Shown here: one piece after another, positions 52,501-62,286 of the stretch
How positions within the stretch are numbered: the first letter of the stretch is position 1
Layout of the letters: each line of letters opens with the position of its first letter
Assembly (NCBI GenBank): GCA_943737045.1
Contig: CALSFV010000268.1
Coordinates: 310,001 to 374,000 of the forward strand
DNA: 64,000 bases
Source: Parapristionchus giblindavisi
Taxonomy: Eukaryota; Nematoda; Chromadorea; Rhabditida; Diplogasteridae
Reading direction: 5' to 3'
Translations under genes and position numbers: made by a program
Notes under the pieces: model-generated
Seen by the model: only the letters and a program-made list of their open reading frames with translations
Told to the model about the DNA's origin: nothing
Database searches by the model: none

Positions 52501-55500
52501 CACACTGGCAATTTTGGCATATTATTTCTATTTTCACGACAAAAAAATCAATTTAAAATGCGATCAGAGAAATTTTAAAGTATAAATTAAGTATTCGGAG
52601 TACGCTAGACGGGTTAGGTGGCGTTGGTCGCCGTCGCGGCGGTAGGGGAGGTGTGTATGTGTCTTTTGTGTATGTGAGTGAAGAGCGATTCCCCTTCTCC
52701 TCCTCCTCTTCTCTCTCTCTATATATATATCCATCTCTCACTATAACCATATCTCGGATTTACAATAAAAATATTTATGAAAATATTGAGCTGTATCAAA
52801 TAGTTGAGCATGTCCAGTCTCACCAGCAACCACAGTCATGAAAAAGTGAGAAACGGCAACAGGTATGGCCATTTCCCGCTCGAATTAGCTCCTGAAAATT
52901 CGCAATTTTACCTGAACAGCATAGCGGACGTTGCGAGGCGTCGAAAGCGCGCTTGCGCAGCTCGAACGGATAAGTTTGAAGCAAATTGTGGTGATTTAAG
53001 TGCGAATTGTAACGATTGCCGCGTTATCTGTCGATTTCGCGTTACAGATGAGCGGTTGTGACTTTATATGAGTTCAGCGTGTCTTGAGCTAATTATCAGG
53101 TGTCAAATTAAATTGTTAACGTTCGAATAAAGATACACCGATTCGCTCTGGTAGTACAGAGACGCAATGGATAGAGTACGCGTCCCTCTCGCTCCCCCTT
53201 CCCTCTCCCCATACATAGATAGTCTAGATCGTAACTTGCTTGAGCGGGATCAAATTGCAAACTTTTTTCAGCCACAAATATGTAATTTGGTATGACGAAT
53301 TCAGTGAACACACTTTTAGAGAGCGCACGCAACTCTGAAACAGCCACACTGGCAATTTTGGCATATTATTTCTATTTTCACGACAAAAAAATCAATTTAA
53401 AATGCGATCAGAGAAATTTTAAAGTATAAATTAAGTATTCGGAGTACGCTAGACGGGTTAGGTGGCGTTGGTCGCAGTCGCGGCGGTAGGGGGGGGGTGT
53501 GTATGTGTCTTTTGTGTATGTGAGTGAAGAGCGATTCACCTTCTCCTCCTCCTCTTCTCTCTCTCTATATATATCCATCTCTCACTATAACCATATCTCG
53601 GATTTACAATAAAAATATTTATGAAAATATTGAGCTGTATCAAATAGTTGAGCATGTCCAGTCTCACCAGCAACCACAGTCATGAAAAAGTGAGAAACGG
53701 CAACAGGTATGGCCATTTCCCGCTCGAATTAGCTCCTGAAAATTCGCAATTTTACCTGAACAGCATAGCGGACGTTGCGAGGCGTCGAAAGCGCGCTTCC
53801 GCAGCTCGAACGGATAAGTTTGAAGCAAATTGTGGTGATTTAAGTGCGAATTGTAACGATTGCCGCGTTATCTGTCGATTTCGCGTTACAGATGAGCGGT
53901 TGTGAGTTTATATGAGTTCAGCGTGTCTTGAGCTAATTATCAGGTGTCAAATTAAATTGTTAACGTTCGAATAAAGATACACCGATTCGCTCTGGTAGTA
54001 CAGAGACGCAATGGATAGAGTACGCGTCCCTCTCGCTCCCCCTTCCCTTTCCCTCTCCCCATACATAGATAGTCTAGACCGTAACTTGCTTGAGCCTGGA
54101 TCAAATTGCAAACTTTTTTCAGCCACAAATATGTAATTTGGTATGACGAATTCAGTGAACACACTTTTAGAGAGCGCACGCAACTCTGAAACAGCCACAC
54201 TGGCAATTTTGGCCTATTTTTTCTATTTTCACGACAAAAAAAATCAATTTAAAATGCGATCAGAGAAATTTTAAAGTATAAATTAAGTATTCGGGGTACG
54301 CTAGACGGGTTAGGTGGCGTTGGTCGCCGTCGCGGCGGTAGGGGAGGTGTGTATGTGTCTTTTGTGTATGTGAGTGAAGAGCGATTCCCCTTCTCCTCCT
54401 CCTCTTCTCTCTCTCTATATATATCCATCTCTCACTATAACCATATCTCGGATTTACAATAAAAATATTTATGAAAATATTGAGCTGTATCAAATAGTTG
54501 AGCATGTCCAGTCTCACCAGCAACCACAGTCATGAAAAAGTGAGAAACGGCAACAGGTATGGCCATTTCCCGCTCGAATTATCTCCTGAAAATTCGCAAT
54601 TTTACCTGAACAGCATAGCGGACGTTGCGAGGCGTCGAAAGCGCGCTTCCGCAGCTCGAACGGATAAGTTTGAAGCAAATTGTGGTGATTTAAGTGCGAA
54701 TTGTAACGATTGCCGCGTTATCTGTCGATTTCGCGTTACAGATGAGCGGTTGTGAGTTTATATGAGTTCAGCGTGTCTTGAGCTAATTATCAGGTGTCAA
54801 ATTAAATTGTTAACGTTCGAATAAAGATACACCGATTCGCTCTGGTAGTACAGAGACGCAATGGATAGAGTACGCGTCCCTCTCGCTCCCCCTTCCCTTT
54901 CCCTCTCCCCATACATAGATAGTCTAGACCGTAACTTGCTTGAGCCTGGATCAAATTGCAAACTTTTTTCAGCCACAAATATGTAATTTGGTATGACGAA
55001 TTCAGTGAACACACTTTTAGAGAGCGCACGCAACTCTGAAACAGCCACACTGGCAATTTTGGCCTATTTTTTCTATTTTCACGACAAAAAAAATCAATTT
55101 AAAATGCGATCAGAGAAATTTTAAAGTATAAATTAAGTATTCGGGGTAAGCTAGACGGGTTAGGTGGCGTTGGTCGCCGTCGCGGCGGTAGGGGAGGTGT
55201 GTATGTGTCTTTTGTGTATGTGAGTGAAGAGCGATTCCCCTTCTCCTCCTCCTCTTCTCTCTCTCTCTATATATCCATCTCTCACTATAACCATATCTCG
55301 GATTTACAATAAAAATATTTATGAAAATATTGAGCTGTATCAAATAGTTGAGCATGTCCAGTCTCACCAGCAACCACAGTCATGAAAAAGTGAGAAACGG
55401 CAACAGGTATGGCCATTTCCCGCTCGAATTAGCTCCTGAAAATTCGCAATTTTACCTGAACAGCATAGCGGACGTTGCGAGGCGTCGAAAGCGCGCTTCC

Positions 55501-55515
55501 GCAGCTCGAACGGAT

Positions 55516-56290
55516 AATTAATGTGAAGTACAATATATCAAAGCATGCAAACGTACTCTAGTAATATTATAACATGCAATATAAAACTAGTTAAGGCCCC
55601 GCTGTTTCGGCCAGGGGTTCTAGACAGCGGAACCATACTCAGTGGTGTTGGCCATCTTCAGTAGAACCACCACTGAGTATTGTTATCAAAATTATTGTAT
55701 AATAGTTAGAGTATGTATCTAATACATACTCATCTCAACTAATCAACAAATGACATGCACGAAAATAAAAGAATGATCATGTACAAAATCAAAATATCAT
55801 GCACAATAAAATAAAATCAATATCAAAAGTAATGACAATGTCACGAAACTATGAACATGCATGTTTTAAATATAGGGTAAGTTTTAGACTACAAATAAAG
55901 TTTATGAAACTCACAAATCCTATCCTCCTTCCATTCACAAAGTATCCGTAGTTGAGAGTAGAGGCGTCGTAGAAGGAGTATAGACATCACACACATCACA
56001 CAGAAGCAGAGGTAGAGCCATTGTATAAGAAGAGGTAGAGACGGAAGGGTGAACACGACCGAGAATAGCGGAGTGAGAGTGAGAAAGATGATGATGATAA
56101 TAGAGAGGATGGAAGGGAAGGTAGATCAAAGCGCCTGTCTCACTCTATTGATTAGTAGCCGTGTGCAATGATCATTGATCAAAGTGATATGTCTCAATAC
56201 TAATCTCTACAATATCGATTGATTCAAACATTGTGTGCATATTCCAGCATTGTTAGTACCATACTTTATGGAAATATAAGGATTACTATT
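55516..56290 (-). repeat. Pseudo-LTR region, downstream copy
   Basis: It matches 63226-64000 base for base except 55635 (A here, C at 63345). It contains the PLE 3' UTR, the hammerhead-like RNA and the last codons of the ORF. The real repeat is longer, since the window ends while the match continues. The frame at 55935-56129 is repeat-internal and not recognised. Confidence 0.9.
55599..55680 (-). ncRNA. Hammerhead-like self-cleaving RNA with permuted strand order
   Basis: On the minus strand the segments are, in order: helix I strand GGUUCUA then CUGAAGA then an extra U then helix II strand GGCCA (55668-55649); helix III strand CCGCUGU with C17 then helix I partner UAGAACC (55630-55616); CC; helix II partner UGGCC then GAA then ACAGCGG (55613-55599). 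Helices I (7 bp), II (5 bp) and III (7 bp) are all perfect. The cleavage triplet is GUC, and the predicted cut falls between 55623 and 55622. A 13-bp stem (55635-55647 with 55668-55680) encloses the CUGAAGA strand. Hammerheads are known in PLE pseudo-LTRs, but they have the usual circular order. An extra base between A9 and helix II is known in some natural hammerheads. Activity of this form is inferred. Confidence 0.75.
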
Positions 56291-56713
56291 TAGAGTTCTG
56301 AATATTCTTCTATGTATCATCTCTTTCGGGTAATCAATAGAAATAAAATATTTAACCATTGATTTTACTCTTATTTCGAAATCGGTTAATTTTGAACAAT
56401 TTCTGAACGTCCGTATAATTTCCCCATGAAGGGTATTCAAGCCCATTCTAATTGGTGAATTTGATTTGTAGTGAGGATATCTGATAACGTTAAACTGATA
56501 GTCATCTGTTTTGTTGTACAATGTAGTATTTATTTTACCGTCTATCATTATATTGATTTGAAGGTCTAAGAATGCACATTCGTTATTTCTTTCATTTGTT
56601 CTTTCGAGTGTTAGTGAGTCGTGATACATTTCTTTAGTAATTTCAATGAAGTCCATAGTTTTGTCTGATATATGGAATAGATCATCTATATATCTATATG
56701 TTTTATTAAGTGA
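56207..56713 (-). pseudogene. PLE ORF, C-terminal part: RT motif C and thumb
   Basis: Continuation of the PLE RT beyond the RTE insertion. It starts with the target duplication, then KTYRYIDDLF, where YIDD at 56681-56692 is motif C with the catalytic Asp pair. About 150 codons follow to a stop at 56207, with FLDLQINI and RYPHYKSN typical of the post-C region of Penelope RTs. No GIY-YIG domain follows, which confirms that the endonuclease is only at the N-terminus. Removing the RTE and one target-duplication copy makes the reading frame continuous. Confidence 0.85.
56704..56713. other. RTE target-site duplication, left copy (right copy 59936-59945)
   Basis: TATTAAGTGA at both edges. It is derived from the PLE codons for Ser-Leu-Asn, and deleting the RTE with one copy restores the PLE frame. 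Confidence 0.93.
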
Positions 56714-56958
56714 CTCTTATATTGCTCACCTCAAAGTCGGTGTAAGGGTCCACGGCAACTTTCTATTGCTACGAAGTTGTGCTAACGAGCAACCCGCTCA
56801 CGTAGATCATAGGTTTTGCAAACCGACATGATCAGGCGGCCATCCCGAACCCCTGGCTCGGATAGGGAAGGTAACCAGAGCTCAAACCTGCTACGACAAT
56901 TCCCCACCCGCGCCCAAGTCCTCCGCGCCCTCTTCCTGCCCGTCTCCGATGTCGGTCG
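56714..56958 (+). other. RTE 5' UTR / upstream open frame
   Basis: About 245 bp before the annotated ORF start. The main frame is open back to 56875 (after TAA at 56872-56874) but contains no ATG. ATGs at about 56829 and 56949 lie in other frames. Confidence 0.6.
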
Positions 56959-59907
56959 GTGCACAGAGGGCAGGGCCATCTAATCTCGGAGCCCCTCAGG
57001 ACATCTACCCGGACTACCCCCGAACCCTTACTAACACCCACTCCCCGTCACAACGACGACCTGAGGATCTGCACACTCAACTGCCGCACCGTCGCGTCCG
57101 ACGACTCGATCGCCATTCTGGAGCATTCCTTCGAAGACATCAGATACGATGTTGTGTGCCTGCAAGAGACAAAGTCGCGAAAGACCGTTGAGCACACCCT
57201 CGTCAACGGTGCAAGGCTGATACTTGGAGCGAAGATAGAAAAGAAGAACATCGGAGGAGTAGGATTCCTCGTCCACCCCCGACTTGTCTCATCCATCATC
57301 TCCTTCTGTATCGTCTCCCCTCGTCTTGCCGTGATTCGTTTCCGCTTCGGCAAGTCGTCCTTGTCCCTACTCTCAATCTACGCACCCACTTCGGCAGCAC
57401 CTTTAGAGGAAAGGCAGTCCTTCTTCGATGAGCTCACCTCCCTCTACAACAGCGAGAAGTCTCACTTCTACCGTATAGTGGCCGGCGACTTCAACATCCG
57501 AGTGAGCCCACAGAGAGACAGCGACTTCAGAACCGGCCCATTCCACTCCGACCCCCACGGTGACCCGGACGATCTCATGAGAGATCTCCTTTCCTCTACC
57601 CGCTCCTTCCACGGGAATTCCTTCTTCGATAAGAAGTTGAACAATCGATGGACATGGGAATCGCCTGGAGGTACGACCAAGCATGAGATCGACCACTTCC
57701 TTGTAAGTAGAAGATGGATGGTGCATGACGTCAGTGTTGTCAAGGGATTCGCTTTCCCTTCCGACCACCGCCTACTCCGCGCAAGAATCCGACTTGACGC
57801 CAAGATCGAGAAGAGTTGGAGATACTCGAGACGCCAACTTCCTCGTCCAACCATCGACCCTCATCGATACGAGGAAGCCATCAAAAGCTACCCCTGGAGC
57901 ACGGACCCTGATCCAACGAAGGACTACGCCCTGCTCTGTGTCGGTTTGAAGCAGTGTGCTCGAGCAACAGAAGTCCCGCCAACACCTCCTCCTCCACGTC
58001 TATCCGAAGCATCCCGCTTCTGGATTCAACAGAGAGGAAGATGCCTAAGGGACCCTGAGTGCAATACCTTCGAGAAGATCATGGCCTCGAGAACCTGCCG
58101 TGCATTCGTCAAGAAGGACATTCAGGAGCACCGGCTGAAGACACTTCTGAAGGCTGCAGAAGAGAGAAGGTCGATCAAGAAGGCCAAGCAGAGCCTATCG
58201 AAAGCGAGGACTCCGATGGATGCAGTGTACGACCAATCCGGATCACCGGTAACGAGTCGAACTGGAATTGAAGAGCGTGTGAAGGAGTTCTACTCAGATC
58301 TCTTCCGCTCCGAAACGCCGATTCCTCGTTGCCCCACCCCACCAGCCGACGAACCATTACCCATCCTTCCTTCCGAAATCCGCACCGCCATTACTAGTAC
58401 GAAGAAGGACGGCGCAGCTGGACCGGACAAGATTACGGGCCCAATGCTACGACACGGAGGCAGCTTCCTTCATTCCCTACTCTCCTCGCGGTTTAGCCGA
58501 TACCTGCAGTCACAGCAGTATCCAGGACAATGGAAATCTTCCTCCTCAATCCTCATCCACAAGAAGGGAGATCGCTGTGACCTCAACAACTTTCGCCCTA
58601 TCGCCCTTCTCTCCGTCCCTTACAAGCTCTTCACTAAGGTTATGGTCACAAGAATGGAGACGACTCTGGACGACGCCCAACCAGTAGAGCAAGCTGGTTT
58701 TCGAAGAAGATTCGGATGTATGGACCACATACACACCCTCTCCGCCCTCATTGAACACCACCGTGAATACCGACTCCCACTCGCCCTCGTCTTCGTCGAC
58801 TACTGCAAGGCCTTCGACTCAGTCGAAATTCCTGCTGTGCTCAACTCCCTGACGCATCAAGGAGCCGACCCCTCCTACGTACACTGCCTGGAGGCGCTCA
58901 ACTCTGGATGCTACACGGAGATGAAGCCCTTTGAGCGACCAGTCCGTATTCCCATCGAGAAAGGAGTTAGACAGGGCGACACCATCTCGCCGAAGCTCTT
59001 CACTGCCGCTCTCCAAGATTGCATGAAGAACCTTGACTGGAGTGAAGAAGGAGTGCTGATCAATGGGAAATGGCTCTCGCACCTGCGATTCGCTGACGAC
59101 ATCGTTCTACTCGGAACGGACACGACCGCACTCCAGAGAATGCTGAACGAGCTGGCGGAATCAGGAAAGAAGATCGGCCTCTCCATCAACAGGAAGAAGA
59201 CGCAGCTCATGAAGAACGCGTGGTGTCCTGGACCCGGAATCACTCTCAACGGAGAACCACTCGAAGAGACCGACTCGTACGTCTACCTCGGACGCGAACT
59301 CCGAGCAGATGGTCAGTTGCATACTGAACTTCTGAGGAGGAAGAGAGCGGCATGGGCCGCATACGGCAGTATTCGAGAGATCACCAGCCAACTCCAAGAT
59401 CCCAAACTTCGCTCATCTCTCTTCGACTCTCACGTGCTCCCCGCTCTATGCTACGCCGCCGAGACGTGGCCCCTCACGAAGACCGTCACCTCCTTCATCC
59501 AGACCTCCCATCGTGCACTAGAGAGATCACTAATCAGCACGAATCTCCACACGATGCGACAAAGAAGTATTACGAGCGAGGACGTCCGCCGGATCTCTCT
59601 CGTAACCGATCCGATGGACTACATACGACGAGCGAAACACCGTTGGGCAGGTCACGTCCTAAGGAGAGAAGACGACAGATGGTCCACTCGTGTCACGCAG
59701 TGGTTCCCCCCTCCCGACCTCATACGACCACCCGGACGACCCCCCGCCAGATGGAGTGACTCAATCGAGGAGTACGCGAAGATGCCCTACAGCACCGGGA
59801 GATCAACCCGATCCTCCGCTTCACGGACGCCCTATCAACACTGGACTACACGCGCACGCAATAGAGAAATATGGAGGAATTGTGATCCACGCGGCCCCGC
59901 CCGCTGA
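56959..59907 (+). CDS. RTE ORF: AP-like endonuclease and reverse transcriptase
   Basis: The enzyme nicks target DNA and primes reverse transcription of its own mRNA there. The endonuclease comes first: LRICTLN, LQETK (catalytic Glu near residue 70), GDFNI (near 176-180), KHEIDHFL and SDHR (near 268-271). The RT follows: DGAAGPDK, FRPIALLSVPYKL, motif A VFVDYCKAFDSVE (Asp near 614), motif B GVRQGDTISP, and motif C FADD (near 711-714). Downstream is YVYLGRELRADGQL and a C-terminal region ending NREIWRNCDPRGPAR. At about 980 residues it matches the usual RTE length. The listed start is GTG; no in-frame ATG exists between the upstream stop and the endonuclease. So translation starts at a non-AUG codon, or from the other-frame ATG at 56949 with a shift, or a base has changed. 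All catalytic residues I can check are present. Confidence 0.93.
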   Translation: MHRGQGHLISEPLRTSTRTTPEPLLTPTPRHNDDLRICTLNCRTVASDDSIAILEHSFEDIRYDVVCLQETKSRKTVEHTLVNGARLILGAKIEKKNIGGVGFLVHPRLVSSIISFCIVSPRLAVIRFRFGKSSLSLLSIYAPTSAAPLEERQSFFDELTSLYNSEKSHFYRIVAGDFNIRVSPQRDSDFRTGPFHSDPHGDPDDLMRDLLSSTRSFHGNSFFDKKLNNRWTWESPGGTTKHEIDHFLVSRRWMVHDVSVVKGFAFPSDHRLLRARIRLDAKIEKSWRYSRRQLPRPTIDPHRYEEAIKSYPWSTDPDPTKDYALLCVGLKQCARATEVPPTPPPPRLSEASRFWIQQRGRCLRDPECNTFEKIMASRTCRAFVKKDIQEHRLKTLLKAAEERRSIKKAKQSLSKARTPMDAVYDQSGSPVTSRTGIEERVKEFYSDLFRSETPIPRCPTPPADEPLPILPSEIRTAITSTKKDGAAGPDKITGPMLRHGGSFLHSLLSSRFSRYLQSQQYPGQWKSSSSILIHKKGDRCDLNNFRPIALLSVPYKLFTKVMVTRMETTLDDAQPVEQAGFRRRFGCMDHIHTLSALIEHHREYRLPLALVFVDYCKAFDSVEIPAVLNSLTHQGADPSYVHCLEALNSGCYTEMKPFERPVRIPIEKGVRQGDTISPKLFTAALQDCMKNLDWSEEGVLINGKWLSHLRFADDIVLLGTDTTALQRMLNELAESGKKIGLSINRKKTQLMKNAWCPGPGITLNGEPLEETDSYVYLGRELRADGQLHTELLRRKRAAWAAYGSIREITSQLQDPKLRSSLFDSHVLPALCYAAETWPLTKTVTSFIQTSHRALERSLISTNLHTMRQRSITSEDVRRISLVTDPMDYIRRAKHRWAGHVLRREDDRWSTRVTQWFPPPDLIRPPGRPPARWSDSIEEYAKMPYSTGRSTRSSASRTPYQHWTTRARNREIWRNCDPRGPAR

Positions 59908-59935
59908 AGATGGATCTACTAAGTAACTAAGTAAG
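59908..59935 (+). other. RTE 3' UTR and repeat tail
   Basis: Twenty-eight bases, ending in overlapping ACTAAGTA units. Such very short 3' UTRs with simple-repeat tails are usual in RTE elements. Confidence 0.8.
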
Positions 59936-61973
59936 TATTAAGTGAGAATGCTAGAGGATGACCATTTTTAATTTTATCATAGACGTATTGATATTCCATT
60001 ACTGCCAAAGTCAAATCAGCTATCTGTGGTGAAGCATTATTTCCTTGAGGAATTCCTTTCTCTTGTTTGTAATATGTTCCACCATAAAAAGCATAACTGT
60101 TTTCAAGAATATATTCAAGCATAAGCTTCACATCGTTTTTGTGATAAGTAATGCCCTTCGAAATCTTGTTTGTTTTATCATAACGAACGTAGTTACCTTG
60201 TATGTTTATAAATTCGGAGTGGGCATTCTTAAACAATAGGTCTACAAGATAGAAAATCTTTTCTTTGACAATTTTATGTGGTAAATTTGTGAAAAGCGAA
60301 GCAAAATCTGCACAGAAAATTTTATTGTTTTGGCCATGACAAGTATTCAATCCATTTATGACTTTGAATGTATTTTGAATTGAGAAATAACAATTAGTAC
60401 CATTCCGCCCAGATCTTATATTACAGTACCTTCTGAAGTGGTTTTGCAGGAATTTTAAAATTTTTTGAAGTTGAACAGAAACTGGTTTAAGACTGCTGTT
60501 ATGTGCTCCTGTAATGAATCTGAATTTTATTGGCGTTTTGTGCATTTTGGGAATACCATAAATACGTGGTAATGAACAGTCCAGGTTTCTTGTCAGTGAC
60601 ATGCTAAGTGTAAATTTCAAATGATCTTTGATCTTTGATTCATAGTCTAAGTTATCAATAGGTTTATATGTACGTTCTCCTGTATGGTTTGTGTTCATTT
60701 CTTTTTCCATAAATATCAAGTAAAGTTTTTTACAGGTAAAGGCATAATTTCCAGATGCTTTATCAATCATTGTAATTATGAAATCTTTCTTAAGTTTATC
60801 CAATTCTTTCCTGTATCTGTTTATATTCTGAGCGTCACGATTTATATCGATTTTGTTTAGCTTTCTTTCAATTACTGGAATGATATAATTCACAATATTC
60901 TCTGTTGTGTCTATCGACAAAGATTGTGGCTTTTTATTCTTTTTGGCGAGTTTCGTCACTGTATCTTTGATGGATTCCCTTAAAGTATTTATTATAGTTT
61001 TAATATCACAGACTGGTTGCAATCTGTATTTTGTACCTTTATCAAAGATTGATGTCAGTTCCTTATTTTTAATAATTCCAGTGTCTCCTGTACAGACATG
61101 TCCGTAATGATTATTTATGTAATTAAGATAATTCGAACAAGAACATGGTGAATTGAGTATGTATGATATATCATTCTCTGTTAAATTCTTTAAAGACTTT
61201 CCATAATTACAAATTAATGATGAAACTGGAGAATTCAATGAATATGTTATGCAAAGTTTAGGGTTTTCTATATCACTTATATTTCGGAAATAATCTTTAA
61301 TCACTTTTGCATTGAACATTTGATGTAATGATATGTTTTCAATAAATCTTCCAAAGTATGGCAGTTTGATTAGGATATCGTTTTTAAACATACAATTGTC
61401 TTTACTTCTATAGTATTTCCAATAATGAGGACATATTATACTAAATACTTTATATCGAGTTTTTAACGAGAGTAAATTAAATTCATTTGTTGCAGTATAT
61501 ACTTCCAATTTTCTGAGTGTATGATGCGAAAACTGTCTACCATATATAAATAATGATCTAGCTTCGAGATTACTAATAACACTAATAATATCCTCAACGG
61601 ACACTGTAGATTTGTATTTCGGCATTCGTCGTTTTTTATTTCTATTTCCTCTATCTCTTTTGAAAGATTGAATAGGAAGAGTATAAAATGGATGTGACTG
61701 TTTAGACAAAGGATTGATATCTTCAGAGATGCAACCAAAATTAACTATTTGATCATTCAGACCAAGAGGATATGCTGAATTAAGTGACTTAATCCATAAA
61801 AGTTCTTTCTCTCTAAGTTCATCTTTATTCTTTCCGTGGTCTAAAATATCAATGGAGAAGGACTCTCGCGTATGACCGTTTTCTTTGAAGTGTTTGCTTA
61901 GGAAAGTATTTAGTTTATTTCCAGAAAATGATGTTCTATGCTGACTCATACGGTCTTTCACTGTCTGAGTGGT
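59936..61973 (-). pseudogene. PLE ORF, middle part: rest of GIY-YIG plus RT motifs up to B
   Basis: This is in the same frame as the N-terminal part. It is open from just after the TAG (first Met at 61961) to the RTE junction, where the frame runs into the RTE tail and stops at 59919. Counting from that Met, the first 70 residues hold GIY-YIG residues (RMSQHR, the glutamate of EKELLWIKSLN). The RT follows, with DKASGNYAF near 400, PRIYGIPKMHK, motif A ADFASLFTNLP (Asp near 552) and motif B GIPQGNNASPQ (Gln near 639). The RT aligns in motif order with Penelope/telomerase-type enzymes. It would nick DNA and copy the PLE RNA if intact. The catalytic Asp pair of motif C is separated from it by 3.2 kb. 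Confidence 0.85.
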
Positions 61974-62270
61974 CTATCCAACATATTGTTTTTGACAAAT
62001 ATCACAAGTTATAAGATATACAACATTTACGGAGTCACAACTAGTATTACATGGTTTATTAGTCAGAAAAATATTATTTGTAATAGTGCTTATGACTCCT
62101 TTGTTCCATCTCATCTTGGGACATATAACACATCGTCTATTATTACATGAAGATCCAATATAATCAGAATATTCTCCCAATGTGACAACTGCTCTACCTT
62201 CCTCCGTTCTAAGTAGCTTATTATAGTTAAAAGGGGGGATTTGGTTTTTGGTGGGAGGTTTTGCGAGCTG
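61974..62270 (-). pseudogene. PLE ORF, N-terminal part: cysteine-rich segment and start of GIY-YIG endonuclease
   Basis: The frame is open from 62270 (after a TAA) to a TAG at 61974-61976. It contains a cysteine-rich stretch (CNNRRCVIC, then CNTSC), the GIY-equivalent VVYLI, a CDIC pair and the YIG-equivalent YVG. The two cysteines before YVG, with histidines downstream in QHR and SKHF, fit the CCHH pattern reported for N-terminal GIY-YIG PLEs. The TAG follows YVG directly, where PLEs usually have Q or E then T. No in-frame ATG precedes the domain. An ATG at 62284-62286 lies one frame away, and a six-base homopolymer at 62233-62238 could account for the shift. Confidence 0.75.
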
Positions 62271-62286
62271 TTATAGGGATGCTCAT

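Larger units (their letters stand above)
23782..55515. repeat. Satellite array 2 (about 37 copies)
   Basis: It continues the monomer interrupted at 13815. Spacing is mostly 850 bp, with 852-bp units (an extra TC) and 844-848-bp units near the right end. The first partial unit resembles array 1 (ATCTCTCATTT). From 24577 on, most units read ATCTCGGATTT, apart from a minority class (units at about 28875, 31425, 32275, 33125, 34825) with ATCTCTCATTT, AGTGACG and an expanded TA tract. From about 45300 onward, short-deletion and ATGTAATTTGG variants dominate. It stops within a monomer at AACGGATA, where the Penelope-like element begins. Confidence 0.98.
56714..59935 (+). mobile_element. RTE-clade non-LTR retrotransposon, full length (3222 bp)
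   Basis: A perfect 10-bp direct repeat TATTAAGTGA flanks it (56704-56713 and 59936-59945). Length near 3.2 kb, one ORF with AP endonuclease and RT, a 3' UTR of only about 28 bp and a tail of ACTAAGTA-type repeats are standard RTE features. The motifs resemble nematode RTE-1. It is GC-rich and on the opposite strand to the AT-rich PLE it interrupts. Both enzymatic domains look intact, so the insertion may be recent. Confidence 0.92.

Noticed and set aside
55935..56129. 64-residue frame in both pseudo-LTR copies
   Set aside because: Low-complexity, antisense to none of the PLE domains and actually within its 3' UTR; identity between copies reflects recent duplication.
57031..59397. Antisense and alternative-frame ORFs inside the RTE
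   Set aside because: Shadows of the GC-rich RTE ORF; they contain none of the expected motifs.
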